19,115 nt of DNA from Gammaproteobacteria bacterium. Lineage in GTDB: Bacteria > Pseudomonadota > Gammaproteobacteria > HK1. Below the pieces are notes generated by a model that did not search any database, had not been told where the DNA came from, and worked only from the letters and a program-made list of their open reading frames with translations. The DNA is taken from positions 1 through 19,115 of the forward strand of contig JAJECB010000356.1 in the NCBI GenBank assembly GCA_022822245.1, given 5' to 3'. This document shows positions 6,905 through 14,665 of the stretch, one piece after another; within the stretch, counting starts at the first letter, position 1, and every line of letters starts with the position of its first letter. The position numbers were made by a program, and so were the translations under genes.

Positions 6905-8793
6905 GCGGCGGGCCGCAGGCCCCCGCGGCCCGCATCCCCGCCGCCCGCCCGGGCCGCGATGCTCCCCGCGGGCCGTCCATGGCCCGCCTCGCGGGAGTCG
7001 CGCGCGGCCGCCGCCTGCCCGATTTCGCGGGGGTCGCCCTGGTCGACATCCTCGCCAACGGCGTGGCGATGCTCATCATCGTCGTCGTGTTGAGCATCAC
7101 CACCCGGATGGAACGCGAGGAGCGCCTCGTCGAGCGGGCCGAGGAGGTCGTGACCGTCATGAGCCACCGGCTCAGCACCTCGCTGGTGCTGAACAGCCTC
7201 GCGGCGAGCCCCCCGGCCCGACTCCACGACTACGAGACCTCGCCTCTCGACGCGGTCTACGGTCCCGAGGTCCTCCCCATCCTCGAGCTGCATCGCGGGT
7301 TCGTCCGCGAGTTCTATTCCGGTGCGGTCTGGACCCGCCGCATCCTCCTCGCCGCCGGGAACCCGATGAGCGCCTGGCTCTCCGGGCTAGGCGACGCACC
7401 GCGCGAGCGGATCCGGGTCGACATCTACGACGTGGACCAGTTCTACGTGGCGATGTCGATCTTCCGCGAGCACGGGATCCCGATCCGCCACTGGCACTTC
7501 GTGCCGCACCGCATTTCCCTCGCCGAGGCGGCACGCTGTCCGCCCGGAGTCGCCGCCCGGGACTGCGGGGAGGGGAGCGTGCTCGACACGGAGGAGAAGT
7601 GGCCGGAGCTCGTCGTCGAGGACGAGCGATCCTCCGCGCGACCGGGAACGGACTGGCCGCCGGCGGGCCTCGGCCCCGGCCTCGCCGCGGGCCGGGGCGA
7701 TGCGGGCCGGTCGCCCGGTCCCCTGCCGGGCGGGGTCGCGGCGGGACGGGCCGGTGCCGCAGAGACCGGGTTCTCGGAGCGTGACGGCGAGATCGCATCC
7801 GGCGCGCTGCCCCGGAGAGGCGGTGAGACCCGGGGCCGCGGGTTCGGCTCGGGCGAAGTGGAGCCGGACGGCGCGGTCGGCCTCGGCGGATTGGCGGATC
7901 GGCGCGGGCGCTCCGCCGCGAGCCGGGGGCCATTGCCACGTTCGGACGGAACGGGGTCCGGGCAAGGAGAGCGAAGAATGCGATTCCGGATCGCCCTCCC
8001 GGAGTCCGTTCGGCGCGAGCTCGAGCGTGGAGGCCGGCTGGCCGGTCCCGGAGAGCCGTCGCTCGAGCGGGTGTTGGGGGTGCTCCTCGGCTACCTCCGC
8101 GAGCTCCAGGACACCCTCCGCGCGGGGGGAAGCCCGAGCCCCCGGATCGGTGACTTCGGCCGGTGGTTCGAGCGCGCGCTCCGCACGCAGGTGCCGATCC
8201 CGGACGAGGAGCGGAGGATCGCGCGCGAGGTCGCCGAGGACTTCGCGTTCATGTATCGCCTCGGTGGTCCTCTCTCCCCGCTGGAGCCGCTCGCGGTCCA
8301 TTCCGCCGCCGTGGGCGCGGACGGCGACACGGTGCTCGTCCTCGAGACCAATCGACGGCTCCAGACGGTGAGGATCGGTCGCGCCGGCGTGCCGGAGCTT
8401 CCCGGTTCCGCCCGCGTCGTGCTCGACATCAATGCCTACCCCGGCATCTGGAAGGGGCTCTCGATCGCCATCGAGCCGGACTCGGTGCTGCTCATGCCCT
8501 CCGCGCCGCCCACTCCGCCTGGCTGGCGGGCCGTCGCGTACGTCGCCCCCACCCTCGACGACTTCATCGTCGGGTTCGTGTTTGCCGGGACCGACCGGCA
8601 GGGGAGGCTCCGGATCGGGGCGGAGGACAACCGGGTGCGCCTCGACGGGCGGCCGCTCACCGCGGAGCGGCGGGAGTCGCGCTTCGGGGCGCGGGGCTGG
8701 CTGGTGTCGCTCTACGGCGTGCTCGCGGTCGGGCTGCTCGCCATCGCCTTCGCATTCGGCCGGCGGTTCCGCGTTCCGGGACGCGTCGCATGA
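6901..8793 (+). CDS. ExbD/MotB-like membrane protein fused through a disordered linker to a second membrane-anchored domain
   Basis: A single uninterrupted 630-codon frame. I chose GTG 6901 because it overlaps the preceding stop; ATG 6979 is also possible and would remove a 26-residue Pro/Ala/Arg-rich leader. A helix at about residues 42-66 has an aspartate near its N-terminal end (Asp-49, in GVALVDILANGVAMLIIVVV), as in ExbD and MotB, followed by a charged helix (TRMEREERLVERAEE) and a periplasmic-type domain ending near residue 240. Residues ~241-359 are Gly/Arg/Pro-rich low complexity. The last part starts MRFRIALPESVRRELERGG (360 on), is well ordered, and ends in a hydrophobic helix at about 600-619. 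A strong ribosome binding site at 7964-7970 sits in front of Met-360, so the second half may also, or only, be made separately. I do not recognise the C-terminal domain. Confidence 0.65.
   Translation: MSGGPQAPAARIPAARPGRDAPRGPSMARLAGVARGRRLPDFAGVALVDILANGVAMLIIVVVLSITTRMEREERLVERAEEVVTVMSHRLSTSLVLNSLAASPPARLHDYETSPLDAVYGPEVLPILELHRGFVREFYSGAVWTRRILLAAGNPMSAWLSGLGDAPRERIRVDIYDVDQFYVAMSIFREHGIPIRHWHFVPHRISLAEAARCPPGVAARDCGEGSVLDTEEKWPELVVEDERSSARPGTDWPPAGLGPGLAAGRGDAGRSPGPLPGGVAAGRAGAAETGFSERDGEIASGALPRRGGETRGRGFGSGEVEPDGAVGLGGLADRRGRSAASRGPLPRSDGTGSGQGERRMRFRIALPESVRRELERGGRLAGPGEPSLERVLGVLLGYLRELQDTLRAGGSPSPRIGDFGRWFERALRTQVPIPDEERRIAREVAEDFAFMYRLGGPLSPLEPLAVHSAAVGADGDTVLVLETNRRLQTVRIGRAGVPELPGSARVVLDINAYPGIWKGLSIAIEPDSVLLMPSAPPTPPGWRAVAYVAPTLDDFIVGFVFAGTDRQGRLRIGAEDNRVRLDGRPLTAERRESRFGARGWLVSLYGVLAVGLLAIAFAFGRRFRVPGRVA
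7964..7980 (+). promoter_or_regulatory. Strong internal ribosome binding site and ATG within the 6901-8793 frame
   Basis: AAGGAGA (7964-7970) is seven bases before an in-frame ATG at 7978. It is the best ribosome binding site in the cluster and lies exactly where the low-complexity linker ends and ordered sequence resumes. Starting here would give a 271-residue protein ending at 8793. The frame upstream has no stop, so the long form, the short form or both are possible. Confidence 0.55.
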
Positions 8794-10433
8794 GGAGCCG
8801 GCTCGCGGTGGCCGCTCCGCTCGTCGCGGTGACGGTGGCGGTCGCGTTGCTGATGCGCCCCTTCCTCCAGTCCGTCGGCGCGGACCGGGTCACGGTGAAG
8901 CTCGGGGTCCGGTCCGCCCCGGACCCGCGGGCGCGCGCCGTCGACGACCACGTGCTCGCCGCCGTCGAGTCGGGCGCGTTCGGCTCCGAGCTCCGCTCGC
9001 GCCTCGATCGCCCCGCGCGAACGGTCCGGCTCGCACCGTTCCTGATCGACCGGTGCGAGGTGCGGCAGAGCGATTTCGAGCGTTTTGCGATCTGGCTCCG
9101 GAACGGCCGTGCCGTGGACCGCCCGGATCGCGGACCGTCGGAGCCGGAGGAGGGAGGGGGGTCGCGTCCGGATGCGAGCGGCATCCGCGCTTCCTCCCTG
9201 GTCAGCGCGTCGGCCGGACATCGCGTCGCGGGCGTTCTCGATTCGCCGGCCACCGGTGTCGACTTCTTCGGGGCGACCCGGTACTGCGCGGCGGCCGGGG
9301 GGCGCATTCCCTGGACGGAGGAGCTGGAGGCGGCGGCGGGGGGCAGGGAAGGGCGGCTCTACGCCTGGGGCGACGAGTTCGATCCGGGTGCCTGGCCTTA
9401 CCTCCACGGCGACCGCAACGCGGCGAGACCCTGCGGTTCGTACCCGCCGTCGGATTCGCCCGAAGGGGTGCACGACCTCAACGCAAACGCGATGGAATGG
9501 AGCGCGGGGAGCCTCGCCGCCCCTCCCGGCGTTCGCGAGCCGGCCGCCCACGGCGCACCGGCGGTCCGGTCCCGCGCGCGCGCCCTCTACGCGCTCAACG
9601 CCGCGTGGCTCTCCATCCCCCCCACCACCCGGAGCCATCACCTCGGATTCCGCTGTGTCTACGACGCACCGTTGCCGGACACGCCCCCGGAGAGCCAGTG
9701 GGGCGGCCGGGCGGCTCCCCCGGTCCGGATCGACGGAGGGGAGTTCGTGCTGGGCCTCCCGCCCGGTGTGCGGCTCGCTCGTCTCGCCGTGGTGCTTCCC
9801 GATTCGCAGCTTCGAAACGCGCGCCGGCTCCTCGCCACGTCCGCCCGCCCGCCGCGGAGGCTCGACGTCGGACGCTGCGAAGTGAGCCGCCGCGAGTATC
9901 GGGCGTTCCTGAACGATCCGCTCGCCCGCGCCGGACTGTTCGCGAACCGGCGCGAACTGGCCGGCGAGGACTACGTGCCTCGCGATTGGGCGCGACAGGC
10001 GGAGGCCCCCGACCTGCCGGTCACCGGAGTGAGCTGGTGGGCGGCTGACGCGTTCGCCCGCTGGTCGGGAGGGCGGCTCCCCCGACAGGAGGAGTGGCTG
10101 CTGGTGGCCACCGGGCCGGATGCGCGGCCCTATCCGTGGGGCGGGCGATACGACCCCGAGGCGGCGGTGACCGGAGAGCTCCGCCCGCCCGGCGCCCGGC
10201 CGTGTCCGGGGGAGGACCCGCGCGACGCGAGCGCGGACGGGGTGCTGCACCTCGCGGGGAACGTCTCGGAATGGACCGCGAGCATCGCGGTGGCCGGCGG
10301 CAACTATGCGATGTGGGTGCAGGGAGGCAACTGGCTTCTTCCCGGCCGCGGGACGACGCGGGCCTCTTTCGGGCGCCTCATCCCCCTGAACCACCGTTCG
10401 CGCGCCATCGGGCTGCGGGTGGTCTACGACTGA
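8790..10433 (+). CDS. Membrane-anchored protein with two FGE/SUMF1-like domains, probably not catalytic
   Basis: 547 residues; the ATG at 8790 overlaps the preceding TGA (ATGA). An N-terminal hydrophobic helix (about 5-26) anchors or exports it, placing the rest in the periplasm. Domain 1 (about 80-292) has [61 protein letters not shown] and [10 protein letters not shown]. Domain 2 (about 311-547) has [67 protein letters not shown] and IGLRVVYD. These are hallmarks of the formylglycine-generating-enzyme/sulfatase-modifying-factor fold. The paired cysteines that FGEs use near the C-terminal GGSW...R..R stretch are absent in both repeats, so a binding or structural role is more likely. No sulfatase gene is nearby. 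Type IX secretion GldK is another FGE-fold protein that works beside a proton-driven motor, a suggestive parallel only. Confidence 0.82.
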   Translation: MRSRLAVAAPLVAVTVAVALLMRPFLQSVGADRVTVKLGVRSAPDPRARAVDDHVLAAVESGAFGSELRSRLDRPARTVRLAPFLIDRCEVRQSDFERFAIWLRNGRAVDRPDRGPSEPEEGGGSRPDASGIRASSLVSASAGHRVAGVLDSPATGVDFFGATRYCAAAGGRIPWTEELEAAAGGREGRLYAWGDEFDPGAWPYLHGDRNAARPCGSYPPSDSPEGVHDLNANAMEWSAGSLAAPPGVREPAAHGAPAVRSRARALYALNAAWLSIPPTTRSHHLGFRCVYDAPLPDTPPESQWGGRAAPPVRIDGGEFVLGLPPGVRLARLAVVLPDSQLRNARRLLATSARPPRRLDVGRCEVSRREYRAFLNDPLARAGLFANRRELAGEDYVPRDWARQAEAPDLPVTGVSWWAADAFARWSGGRLPRQEEWLLVATGPDARPYPWGGRYDPEAAVTGELRPPGARPCPGEDPRDASADGVLHLAGNVSEWTASIAVAGGNYAMWVQGGNWLLPGRGTTRASFGRLIPLNHRSRAIGLRVVYD

Positions 10434-10440
10434 CTACGCA

Positions 10441-10469
10441 TTGCGGGGCGACGGCCGAATGGCTAAAAT
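10441..10469 (+). promoter_or_regulatory. Sigma70-type promoter for the rpsP operon
   Basis: TTGCGG (10441-10446) and TAAAAT (10464-10469) are separated by exactly 17 bases in an AT-richer patch just before rpsP. This gives a predicted start near 10476 and a leader of about 32 bases. The -10 matches the TATAAT consensus at five of six positions, and the -35 keeps the TTG. This would let the ribosomal-protein operon be expressed independently of the motor-like cluster upstream. Confidence 0.7.
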
Positions 10470-10507
10470 CGCCCGCTTTCTTTGCGGCAGGGGCGGACAC
10501 GCGGCCG

Positions 10508-10939
10508 ATGGTCAAGATTCGATTGGCGAGAGCGGGGGCCAAGAAGCGGCCCTTCTACCACCTCGTGGCGGCGGACAGCCGCAGCCCTCGCGACGGGCGG
10601 TTCATCGAGCGGCTCGGCTTCTTCAACCCGATCGCGGTCGGGGGAGAGGTTCGCCTCCGGGTGAACACCGAGCGGATCGATCACTGGGTGGCGCGGGGCG
10701 CGCAGCTCACCGACCGGGCGGCGAAGCTCGTCGGCGAAGCGCGCAAGCAGCCTTCCCTCGTCGCGGACGGCGGTGCGCCGGAGGCGGGCGGCGCCGCGGC
10801 GGAAGCGGGCGCGGAGGCGGAGGCGGCCGCCGCCGAGACCGGGACCGAGACTGCGGCCGAGGCCGAACCCGAATCCGGATCGGAGGACGCCTCCGAGGCA
10901 TCCACCGAGGCTTCCGCGGAGTCCGCCGAAAAGGGCTAG
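10508..10939 (+). CDS. rpsP: Ribosomal protein S16 with an acidic C-terminal extension
   Basis: The S16 body is clear from [20 protein letters not shown] (1-20) through [20 protein letters not shown] (23-42) to [16 protein letters not shown] (55-70), ending near residue 82. S16 is an assembly protein of the 30S subunit body and is normally about 80-90 residues. Here the frame runs on to 143 residues with a tail of almost only Ala, Glu, Gly, Ser and Thr, strongly acidic and ending ESAEKG. The ATG at 10508 is the only start that gives a normal S16 N-terminus; an AGGGG lies a little over ten bases upstream. It is the first gene of the conserved rpsP-rimM-trmD-rplS operon, driven by the promoter at 10441-10469. 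Confidence 0.97.
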   Translation: MVKIRLARAGAKKRPFYHLVAADSRSPRDGRFIERLGFFNPIAVGGEVRLRVNTERIDHWVARGAQLTDRAAKLVGEARKQPSLVADGGAPEAGGAAAEAGAEAEAAAAETGTETAAEAEPESGSEDASEASTEASAESAEKG

Positions 10940-10948
10940 GGCCTGGCC

Positions 10949-11506
10949 GTGGACCGCCCCCCGGTGGTCCCGGTGGGCACGGTCGGCCGCGCGCACGGCG
11001 TCCGGGGCCAGGTCCGCATCCGTTCCGACATGGATCCGCCGGAGGACCTCCTGCGGCACGACACGTGGCTCGTCGAGCGCGCGGGCGCGTGGCGGCCGGT
11101 GGCGGTGCGGTCCGCCCGGCCCCACGGCAACGTCCTGGTGGCGCACCTTGAGGGAATCGAGGATCGCGACGCCGCCGCGGGGCTCGCCGGAACGCGCGTC
11201 GGCCTCCCGCGCGACGCGTTGCCGGCGCTGAACGACGGGCAGTACTACTGGGTGGACCTCATCGGGCTCGCGGTGCTCGACGAAGGCGGAGAATCGCTCG
11301 GCGTGGTGCGGAAGATGATCGAGACCGGCGCGAACGACGTCATGGTGGTGGGCCCCGGTTCCGACTCCGATGGTCCGCCGGCGCCGGGCGGGGCCCGGGC
11401 GACGGAACGGATCATCCCCTTCGTCACCGGCGCGGTGGTCCGGGAGGTGGACCTCGACGCGGGCCACATCCGGGTGTCCTGGCCGATCGACGAGGACGAG
11501 AGGTGA
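10949..11506 (+). CDS. rimM: Ribosome maturation factor RimM
   Basis: 185 residues from GTG 10949, nine bases after the rpsP stop. The N-terminal RimM domain is marked by VGTVGRAHGVRGQVRIRSD (9-27). The C-terminal PRC-barrel domain begins at LNDGQYYWVDLIGLAV (94-109), followed by ESLGVVRKMIETGANDVMVV and IIPFVTGAVVREVDL (155-169). RimM binds S19 and helps mature the 30S head, and it sits between rpsP and trmD in most proteobacteria. Between the last two barrel strands is a short Pro/Gly/Ser loop (about 135-153), a modest insertion. Length and motif order match the family, so the assignment is secure. Confidence 0.95.
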   Translation: MDRPPVVPVGTVGRAHGVRGQVRIRSDMDPPEDLLRHDTWLVERAGAWRPVAVRSARPHGNVLVAHLEGIEDRDAAAGLAGTRVGLPRDALPALNDGQYYWVDLIGLAVLDEGGESLGVVRKMIETGANDVMVVGPGSDSDGPPAPGGARATERIIPFVTGAVVREVDLDAGHIRVSWPIDEDER

Positions 11507-11555
11507 GCCGGGCCGCGAACGCGGCGGCCGGTCGGGGCGCGAGGAAGGTCGGCCG

Positions 11556-12308
11556 GTGAACATCGCGGTGGTGACCCTCTTCCCCGCGATGCTCGACGCG
11601 CTTCGGGCCGGCGGGGTGACGGCCCGGGCCGAGGAGCGCGGGCTCTTCGCGGTGACCGCCTTCAACCCGCGCGACTTCACCGACGACCGGCATCGCACCG
11701 TCGATGACCGTCCCTACGGCGGCGGGCCCGGCATGGTGCTCATGTTCGAGCCGATGTTCCGGGCCATCGAGGCGGCCCGCGCCAGTCTCGGCGGCTCCAC
11801 CCGGACGGTGCTTCTCAGCCCCCAGGGGGCGCGGCTCGACCAGGCCGCGGTGCGCCGCCTCGCCGGCGAAGAGGCGCTGGTGCTCCTCTGCGGGCGCTAC
11901 GAGGGCGTGGACGAGCGGCTCGTCGAAGCCGCCGTCGACGAGGAGGTCTCGCTCGGCGACTTCGTGCTGAGCGGGGGGGAGCCGGCCGTGCTCGCGCTCA
12001 TCGACGCGATGGCCCGGCTCCTGCCGGGGGCGCTCGGGCACCGTGACTCGGCCGCGGAGGATTCGTTCACGCACGGGCTCCTCGACTGGCCGCACTACAC
12101 CCGGCCGGAGCGGCTCGGGCCGGAGCACGGCGCTCGGGCGGTGCCCCCGGTGCTCCTCGGCGGAGACCACGGCGCGGTGCGCCGCTGGCGCGAGAAGCAG
12201 GCGCTTGGCCGCACGTGGCTGCGCCGGCCGGACCTTCTGCACGGCCTCGACCCCGGCCGCGAGGCGCTCCTCGCGGAATTCATCGCCGAGCATCGCCCGA
12301 ACGGGTAG
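11556..12308 (+). CDS. trmD: tRNA (guanine-N1)-methyltransferase TrmD
   Basis: 250 residues from GTG 11556, with GAGGAAGG seven bases upstream. SPOUT-class trefoil-knot enzyme that methylates G37 of tRNAs from S-adenosylmethionine, preventing +1 frameshifting. Visible motifs are VVTLFPAMLDAL (5-16), DDRPYGGGPGM (50-60), LLSPQGARLDQ (86-96), CGRYEGVDERL (112-122) and SLGDFVLSGGE (132-142). Arg-154 and Asp-169 fall at the positions of the key active-site residues known in the Haemophilus enzyme. The segment DSFTHGLLDWPHYTRPE (169-185) is typical of the tRNA-binding linker. It lies 49 bases after rimM in the conserved operon. An alternative upstream start in the same frame would run into rimM and lacks TrmD character. 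Confidence 0.97.
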   Translation: MNIAVVTLFPAMLDALRAGGVTARAEERGLFAVTAFNPRDFTDDRHRTVDDRPYGGGPGMVLMFEPMFRAIEAARASLGGSTRTVLLSPQGARLDQAAVRRLAGEEALVLLCGRYEGVDERLVEAAVDEEVSLGDFVLSGGEPAVLALIDAMARLLPGALGHRDSAAEDSFTHGLLDWPHYTRPERLGPEHGARAVPPVLLGGDHGAVRRWREKQALGRTWLRRPDLLHGLDPGREALLAEFIAEHRPNG

Positions 12309-12341
12309 CGCCGGCGCGCAACAAACGGCAAAATCCGCCCC

Positions 12342-12370
12342 TTCGCGCGCGTGCCGCCGAGGCGCGCGAA
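12342..12370 (+). promoter_or_regulatory. GC-rich hairpin in the rplS leader
   Basis: A perfect nine-base inverted repeat, TTCGCGCGC (12342-12350) with GCGCGCGAA (12362-12370), has an 11-base loop and lies in the 108-base trmD-rplS spacer, ending 46 bases before the rplS ATG. A CAAAAT at 12329-12334 resembles a -10 box, but its -35 region is poor. The hairpin may affect rplS translation or message processing; in this GC-rich DNA it could also be chance. Confidence 0.35.
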
Positions 12371-12416
12371 CGACGAGAGGCGGGCAGGAACCACGCGACA
12401 ACACGGACCTCGAACC

Positions 12417-12770
12417 ATGGCCAACATCATCGAAGAGATCGAACGCGAGCAGATGGTTGCCGACCTCCCGGACTTCGCGCCGGGCGATACGGTGGTCGTG
12501 CGGGTCCGGGTCCGGGAAGGCACCCGCGAGCGTGTCCAGGCTTTCGAAGGGGTGGTCATCGCGATCCGCAACCGGGGCCTCAACTCCGCCTTCACCGTCC
12601 GCAAGGTCTCCCACGGCGAGGGGGTCGAGCGGGTCTTCCAGACCCACAGCCCGGCGCTGGCCGGGATCGAGGTCAAGCGTCGAGGAGCGGTGCGGCGGGC
12701 GAAGCTCTACTACCTGCGGGAGCGCTCCGGCCAGTCCGCCCGGATCAAGGAGAAGCTGAAGCGCAAGTGA
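12417..12770 (+). CDS. rplS: Ribosomal protein L19
   Basis: 117 residues; the E. coli protein is 115. The N-terminus [20 protein letters not shown] and the body motifs [40 protein letters not shown] and [19 protein letters not shown] are unmistakable L19, as is the C-terminus [21 protein letters not shown]19 sits at the 30S-50S interface of the ribosome. The ATG at 12417 gives the normal family N-terminus; an in-frame ATG at 12351 would add a non-conserved Arg-rich leader and is rejected. It follows trmD after a 108-base spacer holding a hairpin, and its stop overlaps the start of xerD by four bases (GTGA), implying translational coupling. Confidence 0.97.
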   Translation: MANIIEEIEREQMVADLPDFAPGDTVVVRVRVREGTRERVQAFEGVVIAIRNRGLNSAFTVRKVSHGEGVERVFQTHSPALAGIEVKRRGAVRRAKLYYLRERSGQSARIKEKLKRK

Positions 12771-13657
12771 GCGACGCGGACGAGGGAATCATCGAAGCGT
12801 TCCTCGACGCCCTCTGGATGGAGCGGGGGCTGAGCGAGAACACGCTCAAGGCCTACCGCGCCGACCTCGTCCACTTCGCCCGTTTCGCGAGCGCCCGGCG
12901 GCTCGGCCTCCTCGAGGTCGAGCGCGGACACGTTCTCGACTACCTCGTGTCGATGATCGACGCGTCCCCCCGCACCACCGCGAGGCGGCTGTCGGCCCTG
13001 CGGCGCTTCTACTCGCATGAGAAGCGGGCGGGGACGATCGAGCGCGATCCGATGGACCGGATCGACGCGCCCCGGCTGGGGCGCCCGCTTCCCGGGTCGC
13101 TGACCGAACGGGAGGTCGAGAGCCTCCTCGCCGCCCCCGACGTCTCGACCGCGCTCGGCTTTCGCGATCGCACGATGCTCGAGGTGCTCTACGCGGCCGG
13201 GCTTCGGGTGTCGGAGCTGGTCGAGCTCCGCACCTCGTCGGTGAGCATGCGCCGGGGACTCGTCCGGGTGGTCGGGAAGGGAGACCGGGAGCGGCTCGTG
13301 CCCCTCGGCGAGGTGGCCCTCGACTGGCTGGACCGCTTCGTGCGGGGCCCGCGCTCCGAGATCCTGGACGGCCGCGTCTCGGAGGCGGTCTTTCCCAGCC
13401 GGCGCGGCGGCGCCATGACCCGGCAGGCGTTCTGGATGAACATCAAGCGGCATGCGGCAAGGGCGGGGATCGTGCGGCCCGTCACCCCTCATACCCTCCG
13501 CCATGCCTTCGCCACCCACCTCCTCAACCACGGCGCGGACCTCCGGGTCATCCAGCTCCTCCTCGGCCACCGCGACATCTCGACCACCCAGATATACACC
13601 CACGTCGCCCGCGAGCGGCTCCGCTCCCTCCACGCCGAGCACCACCCCCGGGGCTGA
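12767..13657 (+). CDS. xerD: Site-specific tyrosine recombinase XerD
   Basis: 296 residues from GTG 12767, which overlaps the rplS stop; the usual length is about 298. The N-terminal SAM-like DNA-binding domain (about 1-105) includes [15 protein letters not shown]. All catalytic residues of the tyrosine recombinase domain are present: Arg-147 (AAGLRVSEL), Lys-171 ([12 protein letters not shown]), His-242 and Arg-245 ([20 protein letters not shown]), His-268 (LLGHRDIS) and the nucleophile Tyr-277 (TTQIYTHV). XerD acts with XerC at dif, under FtsK control, to resolve chromosome dimers. I prefer XerD to XerC because of the rplS-xerD-dsbC context familiar from Pseudomonas. AAGGAG at 12747-12752 is the nearest ribosome binding site, somewhat distant. 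A long hairpin follows the gene. Confidence 0.93.
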   Translation: MSDADEGIIEAFLDALWMERGLSENTLKAYRADLVHFARFASARRLGLLEVERGHVLDYLVSMIDASPRTTARRLSALRRFYSHEKRAGTIERDPMDRIDAPRLGRPLPGSLTEREVESLLAAPDVSTALGFRDRTMLEVLYAAGLRVSELVELRTSSVSMRRGLVRVVGKGDRERLVPLGEVALDWLDRFVRGPRSEILDGRVSEAVFPSRRGGAMTRQAFWMNIKRHAARAGIVRPVTPHTLRHAFATHLLNHGADLRVIQLLLGHRDISTTQIYTHVARERLRSLHAEHHPRG

Positions 13658-13688
13658 CCCGCCGACTGCGCTTCGACGGCAGCCGCTA

Positions 13689-13725
13689 TCTGGACAGTCG
13701 GACGCGTAACGTCCGACTGTCCAGA
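13689..13725. terminator. 16-base-pair perfect hairpin after xerD, no U-run
   Basis: A perfect 16-base inverted repeat (13689-13704 with 13710-13725, starting TCTGGACAGTCGGACG) with a five-base loop CGTAA lies 31 bases after the xerD stop. No T-run follows, so it is not a textbook intrinsic terminator. It may be a U-independent terminator or a 3'-end stabiliser. Its position at the end of the rpsP-xerD gene string suggests it marks the transcript end. It is unrelated in sequence to the repeats at 2054 and 3546. Confidence 0.5.
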
Positions 13726-13925
13726 CAGAGGACCGACCCGACGCGCACCTCGAGCCGCCATTCGCCCCGGCTTCGCGGATCACGCGGAGGGCGAGGGTCT
13801 GCGGCCGGCCGTGTCCCGGGGGGCGGTCCCGATCCCCGGTGCCGTCATTCTCCGCCGGGTTTCGGGCTCGGCCGGCGGCGCGGGAGCGTAGAATGGCGAG
13901 CGACTTTCAGCGGCAGGAATCGGTG

Positions 13926-14654
13926 ATGGCGATTCGGGCATGGCTCGCGGCGGCTTCGGCGACGCTCGCCCTCGGCGCGGCGCTCCCGGCGGGGCACGCC
14001 GGAGAGGTCCCGGGTCCGGTCCTCGAAGCGGTGCGCAGCCTGGTGGGGCCGGTCGAGCCCGGCGCCGTCCGGGAGGCGCCTCTCCCCGGCTTCTACGAAG
14101 TCCGCGCCCGGGGCGAGATCCTCTACGTGAGTGCGGACGGGCGCTACCTCTTCCACGGCAACCTCTACGCGGTCGGGGAGCGGCGCAACCTCACCGAGGA
14201 CGCGCGCCGGGAGGTGCGCCGGGACGTCATCGGCCGGATGGACGAGGACGCCCTCATCGTCTTCGCCCCGGCCGGCGCGACCCGGCACCGGCTCACCGTG
14301 TTCACCGACGTCGACTGCCCCTACTGCTCCAAATTCCATCTCGAAGTGCCGGATCTCAACGAGTCCGGGGTCGAGGTGCGCTACGCCGCATGGCCGCGGA
14401 CGCCTCCCGGCACGGAGAGCCACGATCGCTCCATCTCCGTCTGGTGCGCCGAGGATCGGCACCAGGCGATGACCGACGCCAAGGCGGGCCGGGCGATCGC
14501 GCCCGCCACCTGCGAGAACCCGGTCGAGGAGCACCAAGAGCTCGGGAGGCGGCTCGGCGTGAGCGGGACCCCGACCCTCTTCACCGAGGACGGCGCGAGC
14601 ATCGGCGGCTACGTGCCCTGGCGCGAGCTCGTGAGCCGGCTCGGCCGGGGTTAG
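13926..14654 (+). CDS. dsbC: Periplasmic DsbC-type thiol:disulfide interchange protein
   Basis: 242 residues from ATG 13926, with CAGGAA seven bases upstream; an earlier in-frame ATG (13839) would place a non-hydrophobic leader before the signal peptide and is rejected. Residues 1-25 (MAIRAWLAAASATLALGAAL, then PAGHA) form a signal peptide. The DsbC N-terminal dimerisation domain follows (PGFYEVRARGEILYVSADGR and YLFHGNLYAVGERRNLTE), then the thioredoxin-like domain with active-site CPYC (131-134) in FTDVDCPYCSKFH, a second cysteine pair (174 and 196) and the cis-proline motif GVSGTPTLF (211-219). It would reshuffle wrong disulfides in the periplasm, kept reduced by DsbD. E. coli DsbC has CGYC instead. 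The position after xerD matches Pseudomonas. TAGAAT at 13889-13894 resembles a -10 but has no good -35. Confidence 0.92.
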   Translation: MAIRAWLAAASATLALGAALPAGHAGEVPGPVLEAVRSLVGPVEPGAVREAPLPGFYEVRARGEILYVSADGRYLFHGNLYAVGERRNLTEDARREVRRDVIGRMDEDALIVFAPAGATRHRLTVFTDVDCPYCSKFHLEVPDLNESGVEVRYAAWPRTPPGTESHDRSISVWCAEDRHQAMTDAKAGRAIAPATCENPVEEHQELGRRLGVSGTPTLFTEDGASIGGYVPWRELVSRLGRG

Positions 14655-14665
14655 CCGGGGCGGCG

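Noticed and set aside
5263..10433. Zorya-type anti-phage system
   Set aside because: A MotA-like gene with MotB-like partners suggested ZorAB. There is no long cytoplasmic ZorA tail, no OmpA-like peptidoglycan-binding domain and no helicase or nuclease effector gene nearby.
5263..10433. Orthologous type IX secretion/gliding motor (GldKLMN)
   Set aside because: The part list is reminiscent, but the channel and partner proteins do not resemble GldL or GldM in layout and no other type IX genes are present. Retained only as an analogy.
8790..10433. Active formylglycine-generating enzyme or sulfatase activator
   Set aside because: The catalytic cysteine pair is missing in both domains and no sulfatase gene is in the window.
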